Of a stretch of DNA of 64,000 bases, positions 51,120 to 59,434 are shown in pieces. Source of the stretch: Tepidisphaera sp. (lineage in GTDB: Bacteria; Planctomycetota; Phycisphaerae; Phycisphaerales; UBA1924); NCBI GenBank assembly GCA_016124375.1, contig WGNV01000004.1:124001-188000 (forward strand), written 5' to 3'. The position numbers and the translations under genes were made by a program. Under the pieces are notes generated by a model, which worked only from the letters and a program-made list of their open reading frames with translations, searched no databases and was not told the DNA's origin. Within the stretch, counting starts at the first letter, position 1. Every line of letters starts with the position of its first letter.

Positions 51120-54100
51120 TGAAGCACGCCCCCCGCCGCTCTTCCCTCCATCGCACCACGGGCTCGGCCCGCGCCACCGGTCTCTTCGCGGCCGCCTTCC
51201 TGCTCCTGGGCTTCGCGGGCGTGATCATCTTCTTCGCCCGCCGCGAGCGGGCCGGCGCCGTCCCGCCCCCGATGACCGATACCTCCCGCCCGCCCGACAT
51301 CACCAAGATCCCCACCGGCAACGGCGGCGGCATGGCCACCGGCCTGGTGCAGGGCAGCGCGATGCAGGTGCAACTCGTCGACGACAAGGACCCCTCGCGC
51401 GTCCAGGCCGAGATCACCGCCGACCGCTCCACCCCGCTGGCCAACGACGAGTTCAGTTTCGTGAAGCCCAAGGCCCGCGTCTACCTGCGCGACGGGCGCA
51501 CCGTCGTCGTCGACGCCGACAAGGGCCGGGCCCGGATGCCCCAGGGCGCCGCCGGACGCCCGCAGAACGGCCTGCTCGAGGGCAACGTCGTCATTCGCCT
51601 CTTCCCGCCGACGCCCGGGCACAAGATCTCCCCCACCGACACGCCCCTGCTCACCACCACCGCCCCAAGCGTCAAGTTCGACGCGTCGCTCGGACGCCTC
51701 GAGTTTCCCGCCGGCGTCAAAACCGTGGGCGATCAGATCGACTTCGAAGGCCAGGGCCTGACCGTCCTCTACGACGAAGCCAAGAAGCGCATCGACGGCG
51801 CCCACCTCGAACATCTCACCCGCCTCATCATCTACCCCGGGCCCGCGCGCCCCGCGCCCCGCATCGCCGCTGCACCCGCGCCGCCCGCGCCCGCTGCGCC
51901 GCAGGCGCCCGCCGCCTCCACCGCCTCGCCTGCCGCAGCGACGATCGCCCCACCCCAACCCGTCGAGACGCTCTACCGCCTCGTCGCCCACGACCAGGTC
52001 AGCGTGCGCCAGGGCGCTCGCTCCATCACCTCCGACGACATGCTCGCGTGGTTGCGCCTGGTCGACGGCAAGCTGCGCCCCGCCGCCGTCGCCTCCCTCG
52101 CCCCGCCGACAGCGCCCGACATCCCCGCTTCGCACGCCTCCGCCTTCCGCGTGCTCCCCGCCGCCTATCAGCCCGTCGGCGCCGCCGTCAAGCTTCCCGC
52201 TCCTTCCGCCAAGCCCGCCTCGCCCGACGACCCGATCGAGATTCACTGGTCGGGCGCGATGGACGCCGCGCTCGAATCCTCCACCCCGGGCGAACTGGCC
52301 CGCAACGACGTCTTCGTCCGCTTCACCTCCCCGCGCCCGCTCGGCGTCCTCGCTCGCGACGAAGCCTCCCGCGCCTCCGCCCGCGGCTCGCTCATCGACT
52401 ACGGCGCCACCGTTCGCGAAGCCACCGTCTCGGGCGCCGACACCCAAGGCGCCAAGCTCGAATCCGACGGCCGGGGCGAGGCCCTGGGCCAGCGCTTCGA
52501 GATCGCGCTCAACACCGGCCTCGTGCGCTCCCCCGGCCCCGGCCAGCTCCGCGCCCTTGGCAAAGCCAACGCCCCCCAAGGCACCCTCGCCTGGGCCAAC
52601 GACGCCGAGTTCCAGATGGCCATGGATAGGGGCCAGATCCAGCCCCGCCCCACCAGCGCCAAGCTCCGCGGCAAGGTCCACGCCTCCGACGGCGCCGCCA
52701 CCGTCAACGCCGAGTCGCTCGACGCCACCTTCTTCCCCGGCACCTCCGCGCTCTCCTACGTCAAGATGGTCGGCAACGCCACCGCCGATGACGGCAAGCC
52801 CGACGCCGGCCGCCTCTCCGCCGACACGCTCGACCTGAACTTCGAACCGCTCGCCGGGGGCGACTCGCGTCCCAGCCGGGTAGACCTCAACGGTCACGCC
52901 AGCGTTGCCCAGCGCGACCAGTCCCTCGCCGCCGGCCGCATCATCGCCGATCTCTCCCCGGGCGAGAACGGCCGCACCGACGTCACCGCCATGAACGCCA
53001 CGCAGGACGTGACGGTGCGTGGCAAGGACGGCCTGACCATCACAGGCGACGAAGTTCGCGCCACGCCCGCCGACGACTGGGCCGAGGTGCGCAGCCGCGC
53101 CGTCGACGGCGTGCGGATGTGCCAGGGCGCCTCGACGATTCTGACCTCGCACGTGCAGTTCGACGGGCGCAGCCGCCTGGTGCACGTCCCCGCGCCGGGC
53201 ACGCTGTGGCACGAGATCACCCCTTCGCCAAGCGACGCTTCCAATCCGAACGACGCGCCCTCCAACCTCCAGCTGACCTGGGGCGACTGGCTGGAGTTTG
53301 ACGACGCCGCGGGCGTCGGGCGCTGCCAGGGCGCCACCGTCGCCATCCTCACCCGCCCGGGCAGCGAGCGCGACACGCTGCGGGCCGACAGCGCCGAGAT
53401 ACGCCTTTCCCAGCCCGCGCCCGGCCAGCGCCGCGTGCTCGATACCGCCATCGCCATCGGCACGCCGCAGCGCCCGGCCAGCGCCGAATCCAAGCACTTC
53501 GCCCCCGGGGGCGAGCAGGTGGTGCAGGCGATGTACGTCGAGGGCGCCCGCATCGAAGCCGATCAGTCCCGCCAGCAGTTCAGCGTTCCCGGCGCCGGCA
53601 AGGCCCTGCTCGCCGACCACCGCGAGGCCGACCCCGGCACGCAAGCCCAAGCCAGCCCGGGCGCCCGGCCGGGCCTGGCCCTGGGCAACACCTCCGCCCG
53701 GGGCGACACGCTCCTCACGTGGAACGACTCCATGCAGTACGACCGCAGCGCCGGTCGCCTGCACGTCGTCGGCAAGGTGCGCTCCATCCACGTGCTCGAC
53801 CAGGAACGCATGCAGCTCGACTGCGAAGACCTCGTCGCCAATCTGTCGACCGACGCCGCGCCCGATCGCCAGGGCCGCCTCACCAGCGCCCTGGCCAGCG
53901 GCGGCGCGTGGCTGCGCACCCAGGGGCGCGAGCTGGCCGCGGGCCAGGTCAGCTTCGACGCGATCAACCAGATCGCCACCGCCGACGCCAACATCGGCGG
54001 GCCCGTGACGATCACCGACCCCAAAACCGGGGTGCCGGTCAAGGCTTCGCACGTCACCTGGTACATGAAAGACGATCGCATCGAGGCCAAGGGCGTTCAG

Positions 54101-54121
54101 CAGATCGCCGCGCCCAAATAA
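51119..54121 (+). CDS. Large LptC/LptA-like envelope protein (LPS transport candidate)
   Basis: A 1000-residue protein with one N-terminal anchor (LFAAAFLLLGFAGVIIFFA), then repeated beta-jellyroll-like blocks. Early segments (LVDDKDPSRVQAEITADRST, FSFVKPKARVYLRDGRTVVVDADKGRARMPQ) match LptC/OstA-type strands, and later ones (DAEFQMAMDRGQIQ, KMVGNATADDGKPDAGRLSADTLDL, TITGDEVRATPADDWAEV, MYVEGARIEADQSRQQF) repeat the OstA pattern several times. A Pro/Ala linker (about 235-285) separates the first part. It directly overlaps kdsD, a common neighbour of lptC and lptA. A fused bridge for LPS export is likely, but the family assignment is inferred. Confidence 0.78.
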   Translation: MKHAPRRSSLHRTTGSARATGLFAAAFLLLGFAGVIIFFARRERAGAVPPPMTDTSRPPDITKIPTGNGGGMATGLVQGSAMQVQLVDDKDPSRVQAEITADRSTPLANDEFSFVKPKARVYLRDGRTVVVDADKGRARMPQGAAGRPQNGLLEGNVVIRLFPPTPGHKISPTDTPLLTTTAPSVKFDASLGRLEFPAGVKTVGDQIDFEGQGLTVLYDEAKKRIDGAHLEHLTRLIIYPGPARPAPRIAAAPAPPAPAAPQAPAASTASPAAATIAPPQPVETLYRLVAHDQVSVRQGARSITSDDMLAWLRLVDGKLRPAAVASLAPPTAPDIPASHASAFRVLPAAYQPVGAAVKLPAPSAKPASPDDPIEIHWSGAMDAALESSTPGELARNDVFVRFTSPRPLGVLARDEASRASARGSLIDYGATVREATVSGADTQGAKLESDGRGEALGQRFEIALNTGLVRSPGPGQLRALGKANAPQGTLAWANDAEFQMAMDRGQIQPRPTSAKLRGKVHASDGAATVNAESLDATFFPGTSALSYVKMVGNATADDGKPDAGRLSADTLDLNFEPLAGGDSRPSRVDLNGHASVAQRDQSLAAGRIIADLSPGENGRTDVTAMNATQDVTVRGKDGLTITGDEVRATPADDWAEVRSRAVDGVRMCQGASTILTSHVQFDGRSRLVHVPAPGTLWHEITPSPSDASNPNDAPSNLQLTWGDWLEFDDAAGVGRCQGATVAILTRPGSERDTLRADSAEIRLSQPAPGQRRVLDTAIAIGTPQRPASAESKHFAPGGEQVVQAMYVEGARIEADQSRQQFSVPGAGKALLADHREADPGTQAQASPGARPGLALGNTSARGDTLLTWNDSMQYDRSAGRLHVVGKVRSIHVLDQERMQLDCEDLVANLSTDAAPDRQGRLTSALASGGAWLRTQGRELAAGQVSFDAINQIATADANIGGPVTITDPKTGVPVKASHVTWYMKDDRIEAKGVQQIAAPK

Positions 54122-54267
54122 TCCTCCCCGCGTCACCCGCCGCCAACGCCGGCATCGGAACGCCGAGGGCGGTCGCGCCCGGTCCGCTCCCCGCCTCACA
54201 ATCCATCGCCACGCGTTCGCTCGCACACGTCGTCAACAAAGACCACCGCCACCAGGGAGACCCTCGC

Positions 54268-55293
54268 ATGAAGGCTTACCGCGTCGAGAGCGATCAGGGG
54301 TTCGGCGCTATCCGCATGGTCGATCTCGCCCCCCCGCTGCCCGGCCCCGGGCAGGTGCGTGTGAGCCTCAAGGCCGCGTCGCTCAACTATCGCGACCTGG
54401 TCATCGCCAAAGGTGGCTACCTGCGCAACCAGACCCGCCCGGTGATCCCCCTCTCCGACGGCGCCGGGGTCATCGACGCCGTGGGCGAGGGCGTCACCTC
54501 CTGGCGCGCGGGCGATTGCGTCGTCGCCAACTTCCTGCGCGACTGGGTCCATGGCCCGCTCCACGAACGCGTGCTGCACAGCGCGCTGGGCGGGGCCATC
54601 GACGGCGTGCTCGCCGAGCAGTTTGTCGTCCCGGCCCACGCGCTCGTGCGCATCCCCGATCATCTCGACTTCGCCGAGGCCTCGACCCTTCCCTGCGCCG
54701 CGCTCACGGCGTGGAATGCCCTCACCGCCGCCAACACCCGCGCGGGCGACAACGTGCTCGTGCTCGGCACCGGGGGCGTGAGCATCTTCGCGCTGCAGCT
54801 CGCCCGCGCCATGGGCGCCCGCGTCATCGCCACCTCCTCCAGCGACGCCAAGCTGGCCAAGGCCCGCGAGCTGGGCGCCCACGCCGCCATCAACTACAAA
54901 TCCCACCCGCTGTGGTCCTCCAAGGTGCTCGAACTCACCGGGGGCGTCGGCGTCGATCACGTCATCGAGATCGGCGGGCCCGGCACCTTCGAACAATCCT
55001 TGAAGTCCACCCGCGTGGGCGGCACCGTCAGCCTCATCGGCTTCCTCGCCTCGGGCGACAACCCCGGCATCGTCCCCGCCATCCTGAACGCCCAGACCGT
55101 TCGCGGCATCTACGTGGGCTCCGTCGAGATGTTCGAGGCGATGAACCGCGCCATCAGCGTCGCCAGGCTGCGCCCGGTCATCGACCGCAAGTTCGCCTTC
55201 GCCGACGCCATCAAGGCCTACGAGTACTTCGCCAGCCAGGCCCACGTCGGCAAGGTCGTCATCACGCGCGATGAGCCCGCCGCCGCCTCATAA
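54268..55293 (+). CDS. Zinc-independent medium-chain dehydrogenase (quinone oxidoreductase-like)
   Basis: A 341-residue MDR superfamily protein. It starts MKAYRVESDQGFGAIRMV and has NYRDLVIAKGGY, PLSDGAGVIDAVGEGVTSWRAGD, LVLGTGGVSIFALQLARAMGARVIATSSSDAKL and the C-terminal FAFADAIKAYEYFASQAHVGKVVI. The zinc-binding Cys/His of alcohol dehydrogenases are absent, so it belongs to the quinone oxidoreductase/enoyl reductase branch using NADPH. AGGGAGA precedes ATG 54268. It overlaps the pyruvate kinase stop by six bases. Confidence 0.92.
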   Translation: MKAYRVESDQGFGAIRMVDLAPPLPGPGQVRVSLKAASLNYRDLVIAKGGYLRNQTRPVIPLSDGAGVIDAVGEGVTSWRAGDCVVANFLRDWVHGPLHERVLHSALGGAIDGVLAEQFVVPAHALVRIPDHLDFAEASTLPCAALTAWNALTAANTRAGDNVLVLGTGGVSIFALQLARAMGARVIATSSSDAKLAKARELGAHAAINYKSHPLWSSKVLELTGGVGVDHVIEIGGPGTFEQSLKSTRVGGTVSLIGFLASGDNPGIVPAILNAQTVRGIYVGSVEMFEAMNRAISVARLRPVIDRKFAFADAIKAYEYFASQAHVGKVVITRDEPAAAS

Positions 55294-56889
55294 CCCGGGC
55301 GAGGGCATCACGCCCGTCGCGTCGCCCACGCGGTGGATCATCACCGTGTTGGTGCGCTTGGCCTGCCCCAGGGGCCGCCCGCCGAGCAAGACGATCGGGT
55401 CCCCCGCCTGCGCCAGCCCGCGCGACGTCAGGTACCTGTCGACGGTCGGGATCCACGCCGTCATCGAGCCATCGGGCGAGCCCGGGGCGCACACCGGCGT
55501 TACGCCCCGCAACAGCGCCATCCGACGGCAACTGTGCGGGTCGCTCGAATACGCGACGATCGGAATCTGAAAACGGTTCTGGCTCAGGTATCGCGCCGTG
55601 CCGCCATTCTCCGACCAGCACACCACGACCTTCGCGCCCAAGTCCTTGGCGATGCCCCACGCCCCGTGCGCCAGCGCCGCCACGCCCCGGTGCTCGGCGA
55701 TCAGCCGCGTCGGCGGATGCTCATGCTGGGTCATCTTCCGCACCCGCTCCTCCGCCGCCGCCACGATGCGGGCCATCGTCTCGACCACCAGCGCCGGGTG
55801 CTTCCCGCTGGCGGTCTCGGCCGACAGCATCACCGCGTCGGCCCCGTCGAAGATGGCATTCGCCACGTCGCTCGCCTCCGCGCGAGTCGGAATCGCGTTG
55901 TCGATCATCGTCTCCAGCATCTGCGTCGCAACGATGCAGGGCTTGCCGTACGCCGCGCTCACCTCGACGATGCGCTTCTGCTCCACCGGCACCTGGGCGA
56001 TATCCATCTCCACCCCCAGGTCACCCCGCGCGACCATGATCCCATCCGACTCGTGCACGATCGCCTCGAGATTCTCCAGCGCCTGGGGCATCTCGATCTT
56101 CGACACCACCGGAATCCAGGGCGATTCGCCCGCGTCCGACGCCTTCGCCAGATAATCCCGCAGTTCCTTCACCTCTCGCGCGTGCCGCACGAACGACAGC
56201 GCCAGCCAATCCAGCTCGTTCTTGCACGCCCAGCGCACGCACTCCCAGTCGCGCTCCGTAATCGCCGGGGCCGACAGGCGGCTGTGCGGCACATTGATCC
56301 CCTTGCCGCTCGTGATCTTCCCCCCCACCACCACGCGGCAGCGCAGCTCCCCCGCTTCCGGGTTCCGCTCCACCGCGATCATCCGGATCGCCCCGTCGTT
56401 GATCAGCACCTTGTGCCCGGGCTCCACCTCATCCACCAAGGGCTGGTACGTGATCGACAACACCGGCTCATCCTGGCCGTCGTGCTTTCGCACCAGCGAC
56501 TCCGTGATCCCCTGCTTGAACACCACATCCTGCCCGGCGCTCACCACGATCGTCCCGCCGCCGCTGGGCGAATCCGGCCCCACGCCCGCCGGCACCTTTC
56601 CCACCCGAATCTTGGGCCCCTGCAAGTCGCCCAGGCACGCCACGCTCACGCCCATGCCGGCCGCGACCTCGCGAACCACCTTGAGGCGTTTCTCGTGGGC
56701 CGCGAAGTCGCCATGGCTGAAGTTAAACCTGAACACCGCGACGCCGGTCTCGATCAGCCGCCGCACGATCTCGGGCGTTTCGCTGGCCGGGCCGATCGTC
56801 GCCACGATGCTGGCCAGGATGGGCGGCGCCGGCAGATCACAATCCTTGCTGCTCGCGGGCCTGGGTGCGGTTCCGGTGGGCGTCGCCAT
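55288..56889 (-). CDS. pyk: Pyruvate kinase
   Basis: A 533-residue glycolytic enzyme converting phosphoenolpyruvate and ADP to pyruvate and ATP. The blocks IVATIGPASETPEIVRRLIETGVAVFRFNFSHG, LGDLQGPKIRVG, KIEMPQALENLEAIVHESDGIMVARGDLGVEM and the active-site region ATQMLETMIDNAIPTRAEASDVANAIFDGADAVMLSAETASGKHP are all intact. A C-terminal allosteric-type domain follows. ATG 56889 is chosen; AAGGAG lies further upstream than ideal and an in-frame GTG at 56913 is possible. Confidence 0.97.
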   Translation of the reverse strand: MATPTGTAPRPASSKDCDLPAPPILASIVATIGPASETPEIVRRLIETGVAVFRFNFSHGDFAAHEKRLKVVREVAAGMGVSVACLGDLQGPKIRVGKVPAGVGPDSPSGGGTIVVSAGQDVVFKQGITESLVRKHDGQDEPVLSITYQPLVDEVEPGHKVLINDGAIRMIAVERNPEAGELRCRVVVGGKITSGKGINVPHSRLSAPAITERDWECVRWACKNELDWLALSFVRHAREVKELRDYLAKASDAGESPWIPVVSKIEMPQALENLEAIVHESDGIMVARGDLGVEMDIAQVPVEQKRIVEVSAAYGKPCIVATQMLETMIDNAIPTRAEASDVANAIFDGADAVMLSAETASGKHPALVVETMARIVAAAEERVRKMTQHEHPPTRLIAEHRGVAALAHGAWGIAKDLGAKVVVCWSENGGTARYLSQNRFQIPIVAYSSDPHSCRRMALLRGVTPVCAPGSPDGSMTAWIPTVDRYLTSRGLAQAGDPIVLLGGRPLGQAKRTNTVMIHRVGDATGVMPSPGL

Positions 56890-56950
56890 GGTCTTCGTCT
56901 CTCCTTGCGTCACTGCTCGCGTTCAGCCGCAGACATCCCGCCGCGCCGCT

Positions 56951-58507
56951 CTACCGCCCCATCTCGATCACCTTCCGATAGGTATCGGCAAAGAAGCGGG
57001 TGTACTGAATCTCGCATTCGCTCCGGCGCTTGGGGTCCTTCCACACATCGCTGATCTTCGCGAAGTTTTCCGGCGTGAACGCCAACGTGTGCCCGTCCGC
57101 CGTGGTCGTTTCCGGAAAGGCGTAAAACAGCCTCTCCATCTCCGGCACCTTGCTCGAACCCGCCTGCCTCGCCCGGATGAGCGCCGCCCACGCCTCGCGC
57201 AGGTCGTGCCCGGTATCCACGCCAAACGCCCCCATCATGATCCCCAGCGCCCCGCGCCAGCCCGCGGGCTTGGCCTGGCTGGCGGACCCGAACGGATCCA
57301 ACTGGTCCACCATGTACTTCGCGTACTTGTCGTACGTCTCGCGCCGCACCGGCATCCGCCGCAGCTCATAGTGCGCCGGGCCCATCAGCGCTCCATCCTC
57401 CCCCCGAGGGTTGGATGCCCCCTGGGGCGTGTCGGTCGCATGAAACTGCCACAGCGCCTGCCCCTCTTCGCTCAGGCAAAACTCGATGAAGTGCCTGGCC
57501 AGCTCCGGGTGCGGCGCCCCGCGCAGCATCGCGATCGGGTCCGCATCCACATACACCGCGCCCTTGGGGTCCACATACCCCACGCGGCTCTTCGCCGGAT
57601 CCTCCCCCGGCTTGGCCACCGCCTGCGCCTGCCCGCGCCCGTAAAAATCAATCGCAAACCCCGCCGCCGCCTCGCCGAAACTCACATCAATCGGCGGCTT
57701 GGGCGACGAGTTCGTGAAATACCGCGCGTTGGCCGAGATCTCCCGCAGGAGCCGCCACCCCGCGTCCCAACCCTTCGCCGACAAAATCGCATCCAGGCTC
57801 GTCGCCACCGACCCCGACTGCCGCGGATCCGCCAGCGCCACCTTGCCGAACAACCTCGGGTCCGCCAGATCGTCGAAACTCGACACGCTCGCCATGCCCG
57901 CCTTCGCGAGCTCATCTCGGTTGAACACGATGCCGAAGCTCGACAGCGCCGCCCCGAACCAATACTTCTGCGGGTCATAGAGCTGCTGCGTGCCCACCTT
58001 GTTCTCGCCGTACCACGCGTCGAGCTGACTCTGCGAAAAATCCACCGGCGCCGCCAGCGGAATCGTCCGCTCGACCGGCTTGCCGTCGGCCCCCGGCACC
58101 GCGACCTTGATCCCCTTCTTCAGCTTGCCGAACTCGTACGACCCGCCCCCGAACATCATGTCGTACGACACCGTGCCGGGCTTGCACGCCGGGTTGGCCG
58201 CGTCGGAAAAATCAAACGCCCCGCCCTTGGCCGCCGCCGAATAACTCGCGGTCAGCAGCGCGCTGATCTCCGTCGTCCCGCCCGGCGTGCGCCAGTCGAT
58301 GAACGCGGGCGACCCATACTTCGCCTGGTGCCACCTCAGAAAACCCTGCGAAAACTCCGACTGGATCTGCGGCACGTGGGGCGTCACGATGATCAGCGTC
58401 TGATGCTCGGGAAACCTCACCGTTCCCGCGTCCTTCGGGCGCATCGCCAGCGGCACGCCCAAGATCAGCGCGAACACCACCAACAACACCACGTGCGAGG
58501 CTTTCAT
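56951..58507 (-). CDS. Extracellular solute-binding protein, type 1-like (orphan)
   Basis: A 518-residue exported protein with a signal anchor (ASHVVLLVVFALILGVPLAM), then a periplasmic binding-protein fold: TLIIVTPHVPQIQSEFSQGF, FDWRTPGG-like segment, YWFGAALSSFGIVFNRDEL, DLADPRLFGKVALADPRQSGS, and an ARHFIEFCLSEEGQALW domain. This is the pattern of iron/thiamine/spermidine-type binding proteins (the NRDEL and GKVALADPRQSG blocks). No ABC permease or ATPase gene is adjacent in the window, so the ligand and its transporter are unknown. ATG 58507 is used; a weak ribosome site only. Confidence 0.87.
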   Translation of the reverse strand: MKASHVVLLVVFALILGVPLAMRPKDAGTVRFPEHQTLIIVTPHVPQIQSEFSQGFLRWHQAKYGSPAFIDWRTPGGTTEISALLTASYSAAAKGGAFDFSDAANPACKPGTVSYDMMFGGGSYEFGKLKKGIKVAVPGADGKPVERTIPLAAPVDFSQSQLDAWYGENKVGTQQLYDPQKYWFGAALSSFGIVFNRDELAKAGMASVSSFDDLADPRLFGKVALADPRQSGSVATSLDAILSAKGWDAGWRLLREISANARYFTNSSPKPPIDVSFGEAAAGFAIDFYGRGQAQAVAKPGEDPAKSRVGYVDPKGAVYVDADPIAMLRGAPHPELARHFIEFCLSEEGQALWQFHATDTPQGASNPRGEDGALMGPAHYELRRMPVRRETYDKYAKYMVDQLDPFGSASQAKPAGWRGALGIMMGAFGVDTGHDLREAWAALIRARQAGSSKVPEMERLFYAFPETTTADGHTLAFTPENFAKISDVWKDPKRRSECEIQYTRFFADTYRKVIEMGR

Positions 58508-58566
58508 CGACGCACAGTGTAGAGGTTCCGGCTCCCCCCACGCCGCCCTGGCGAATATCGTCCCGC

Positions 58567-59280
58567 ATGACCCCCGTCGCCCTCATCACCGGCGGCTCCT
58601 CCGGCATCGGCCTCGCCGCCGCCTCCCTCCTCATCGCGCGTGGCTACCACGCCGCCATCTCCGCCCGCGACCCCGCCAAACTCGCCGCCGCCGCCAACGC
58701 GCTCGGGCCCCGCTGCACCACCTTTTTCGCCGATCTCGAAGACCCCGCCCAGGCCGAACACCTGGTCGACGACGTGCTCGCCCGCCACGCCCGCCTCGAC
58801 GCCATCGTCAACAACGCCGGCTGGTCCCCCGCCGCGACCATTCCCGAAACCACCCGCGACATCGCCTCGCGCGTCTTTGCGCTTAACGCCATCGCGCCCA
58901 CGCTGATCATCAGCCGCGCCTGGCCCGCGATGGTGCGCCAGGCCGAGCAAGAAGGCTCCGGGGGCGTCATCGTCAACGTGTCATCGATGGCGACGGTGGA
59001 TCCCTTCCCCATCCTCTACGCCTACGCCGCGGCAAAGTCGGCAGTGAACTCCCTCGCCCTCTCCGTCTCCATCCAAGGCAAGCCCCACGGCATCCGAGGC
59101 TTCGCAGTCGCCCCCGGCGCCGTCGAAACACCCCTCCTCCGCTCGCTCATCCCGCACGAATCAGTGCCCCAAAACCGCACGCTGGCGCCGCAAGACGTCG
59201 CCAGCGTCATCGTCGATTGCATCACCGGCAAGCGCGCCAACGACAACGGCAAAACCATCCTCATCCCCAGCCCAGCCTGA
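58567..59280 (+). CDS. Short-chain dehydrogenase/reductase
   Basis: A 237-residue SDR: cofactor motif TGGSSGIG (about 8-15), NNAG (about 78-81), catalytic Ser in VNVSSMAT, and YAYAAAKSA Tyr/Lys. The C-terminus is short and ends ANDNGKTILIPSPA rather than the common DGG ending. It is followed by the tandem 24-base repeat array. Substrate unknown. Confidence 0.93.
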   Translation: MTPVALITGGSSGIGLAAASLLIARGYHAAISARDPAKLAAAANALGPRCTTFFADLEDPAQAEHLVDDVLARHARLDAIVNNAGWSPAATIPETTRDIASRVFALNAIAPTLIISRAWPAMVRQAEQEGSGGVIVNVSSMATVDPFPILYAYAAAKSAVNSLALSVSIQGKPHGIRGFAVAPGAVETPLLRSLIPHESVPQNRTLAPQDVASVIVDCITGKRANDNGKTILIPSPA

Positions 59281-59294
59281 ATCGCATTCTTCCT

Positions 59295-59433
59295 GAACTT
59301 CGTCTCTCCGTCTCTCCGGAACTTCGTCTCTCCGTCTCTCCGGAACTTCGTCTCTCCGTCTCTCCGGAACTTCGTCTCTCCGTCTCTCCGGAACTTCGTC
59401 TCTTCTTCCCTCCGGAACTTCGTCTCTTCCCCC
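59295..59433 (+). repeat. Tandem array of the 24-base GAACTTCGTCTC repeat
   Basis: Four units of 24 bases (59295-59318, 59319-59342, 59343-59366, 59367-59390), a fifth diverged (59391-59414) and a partial sixth. Each starts GAACTTCGTCTCTCC and continues GTCTCTCCG. The 24-base period keeps frames open on both strands: SPELRLSV repeats on plus, DGETKFRR on minus. It fills the space between two convergent genes. No spacers, so not a CRISPR array. Confidence 0.95.
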
Positions 59434-59434
59434 C

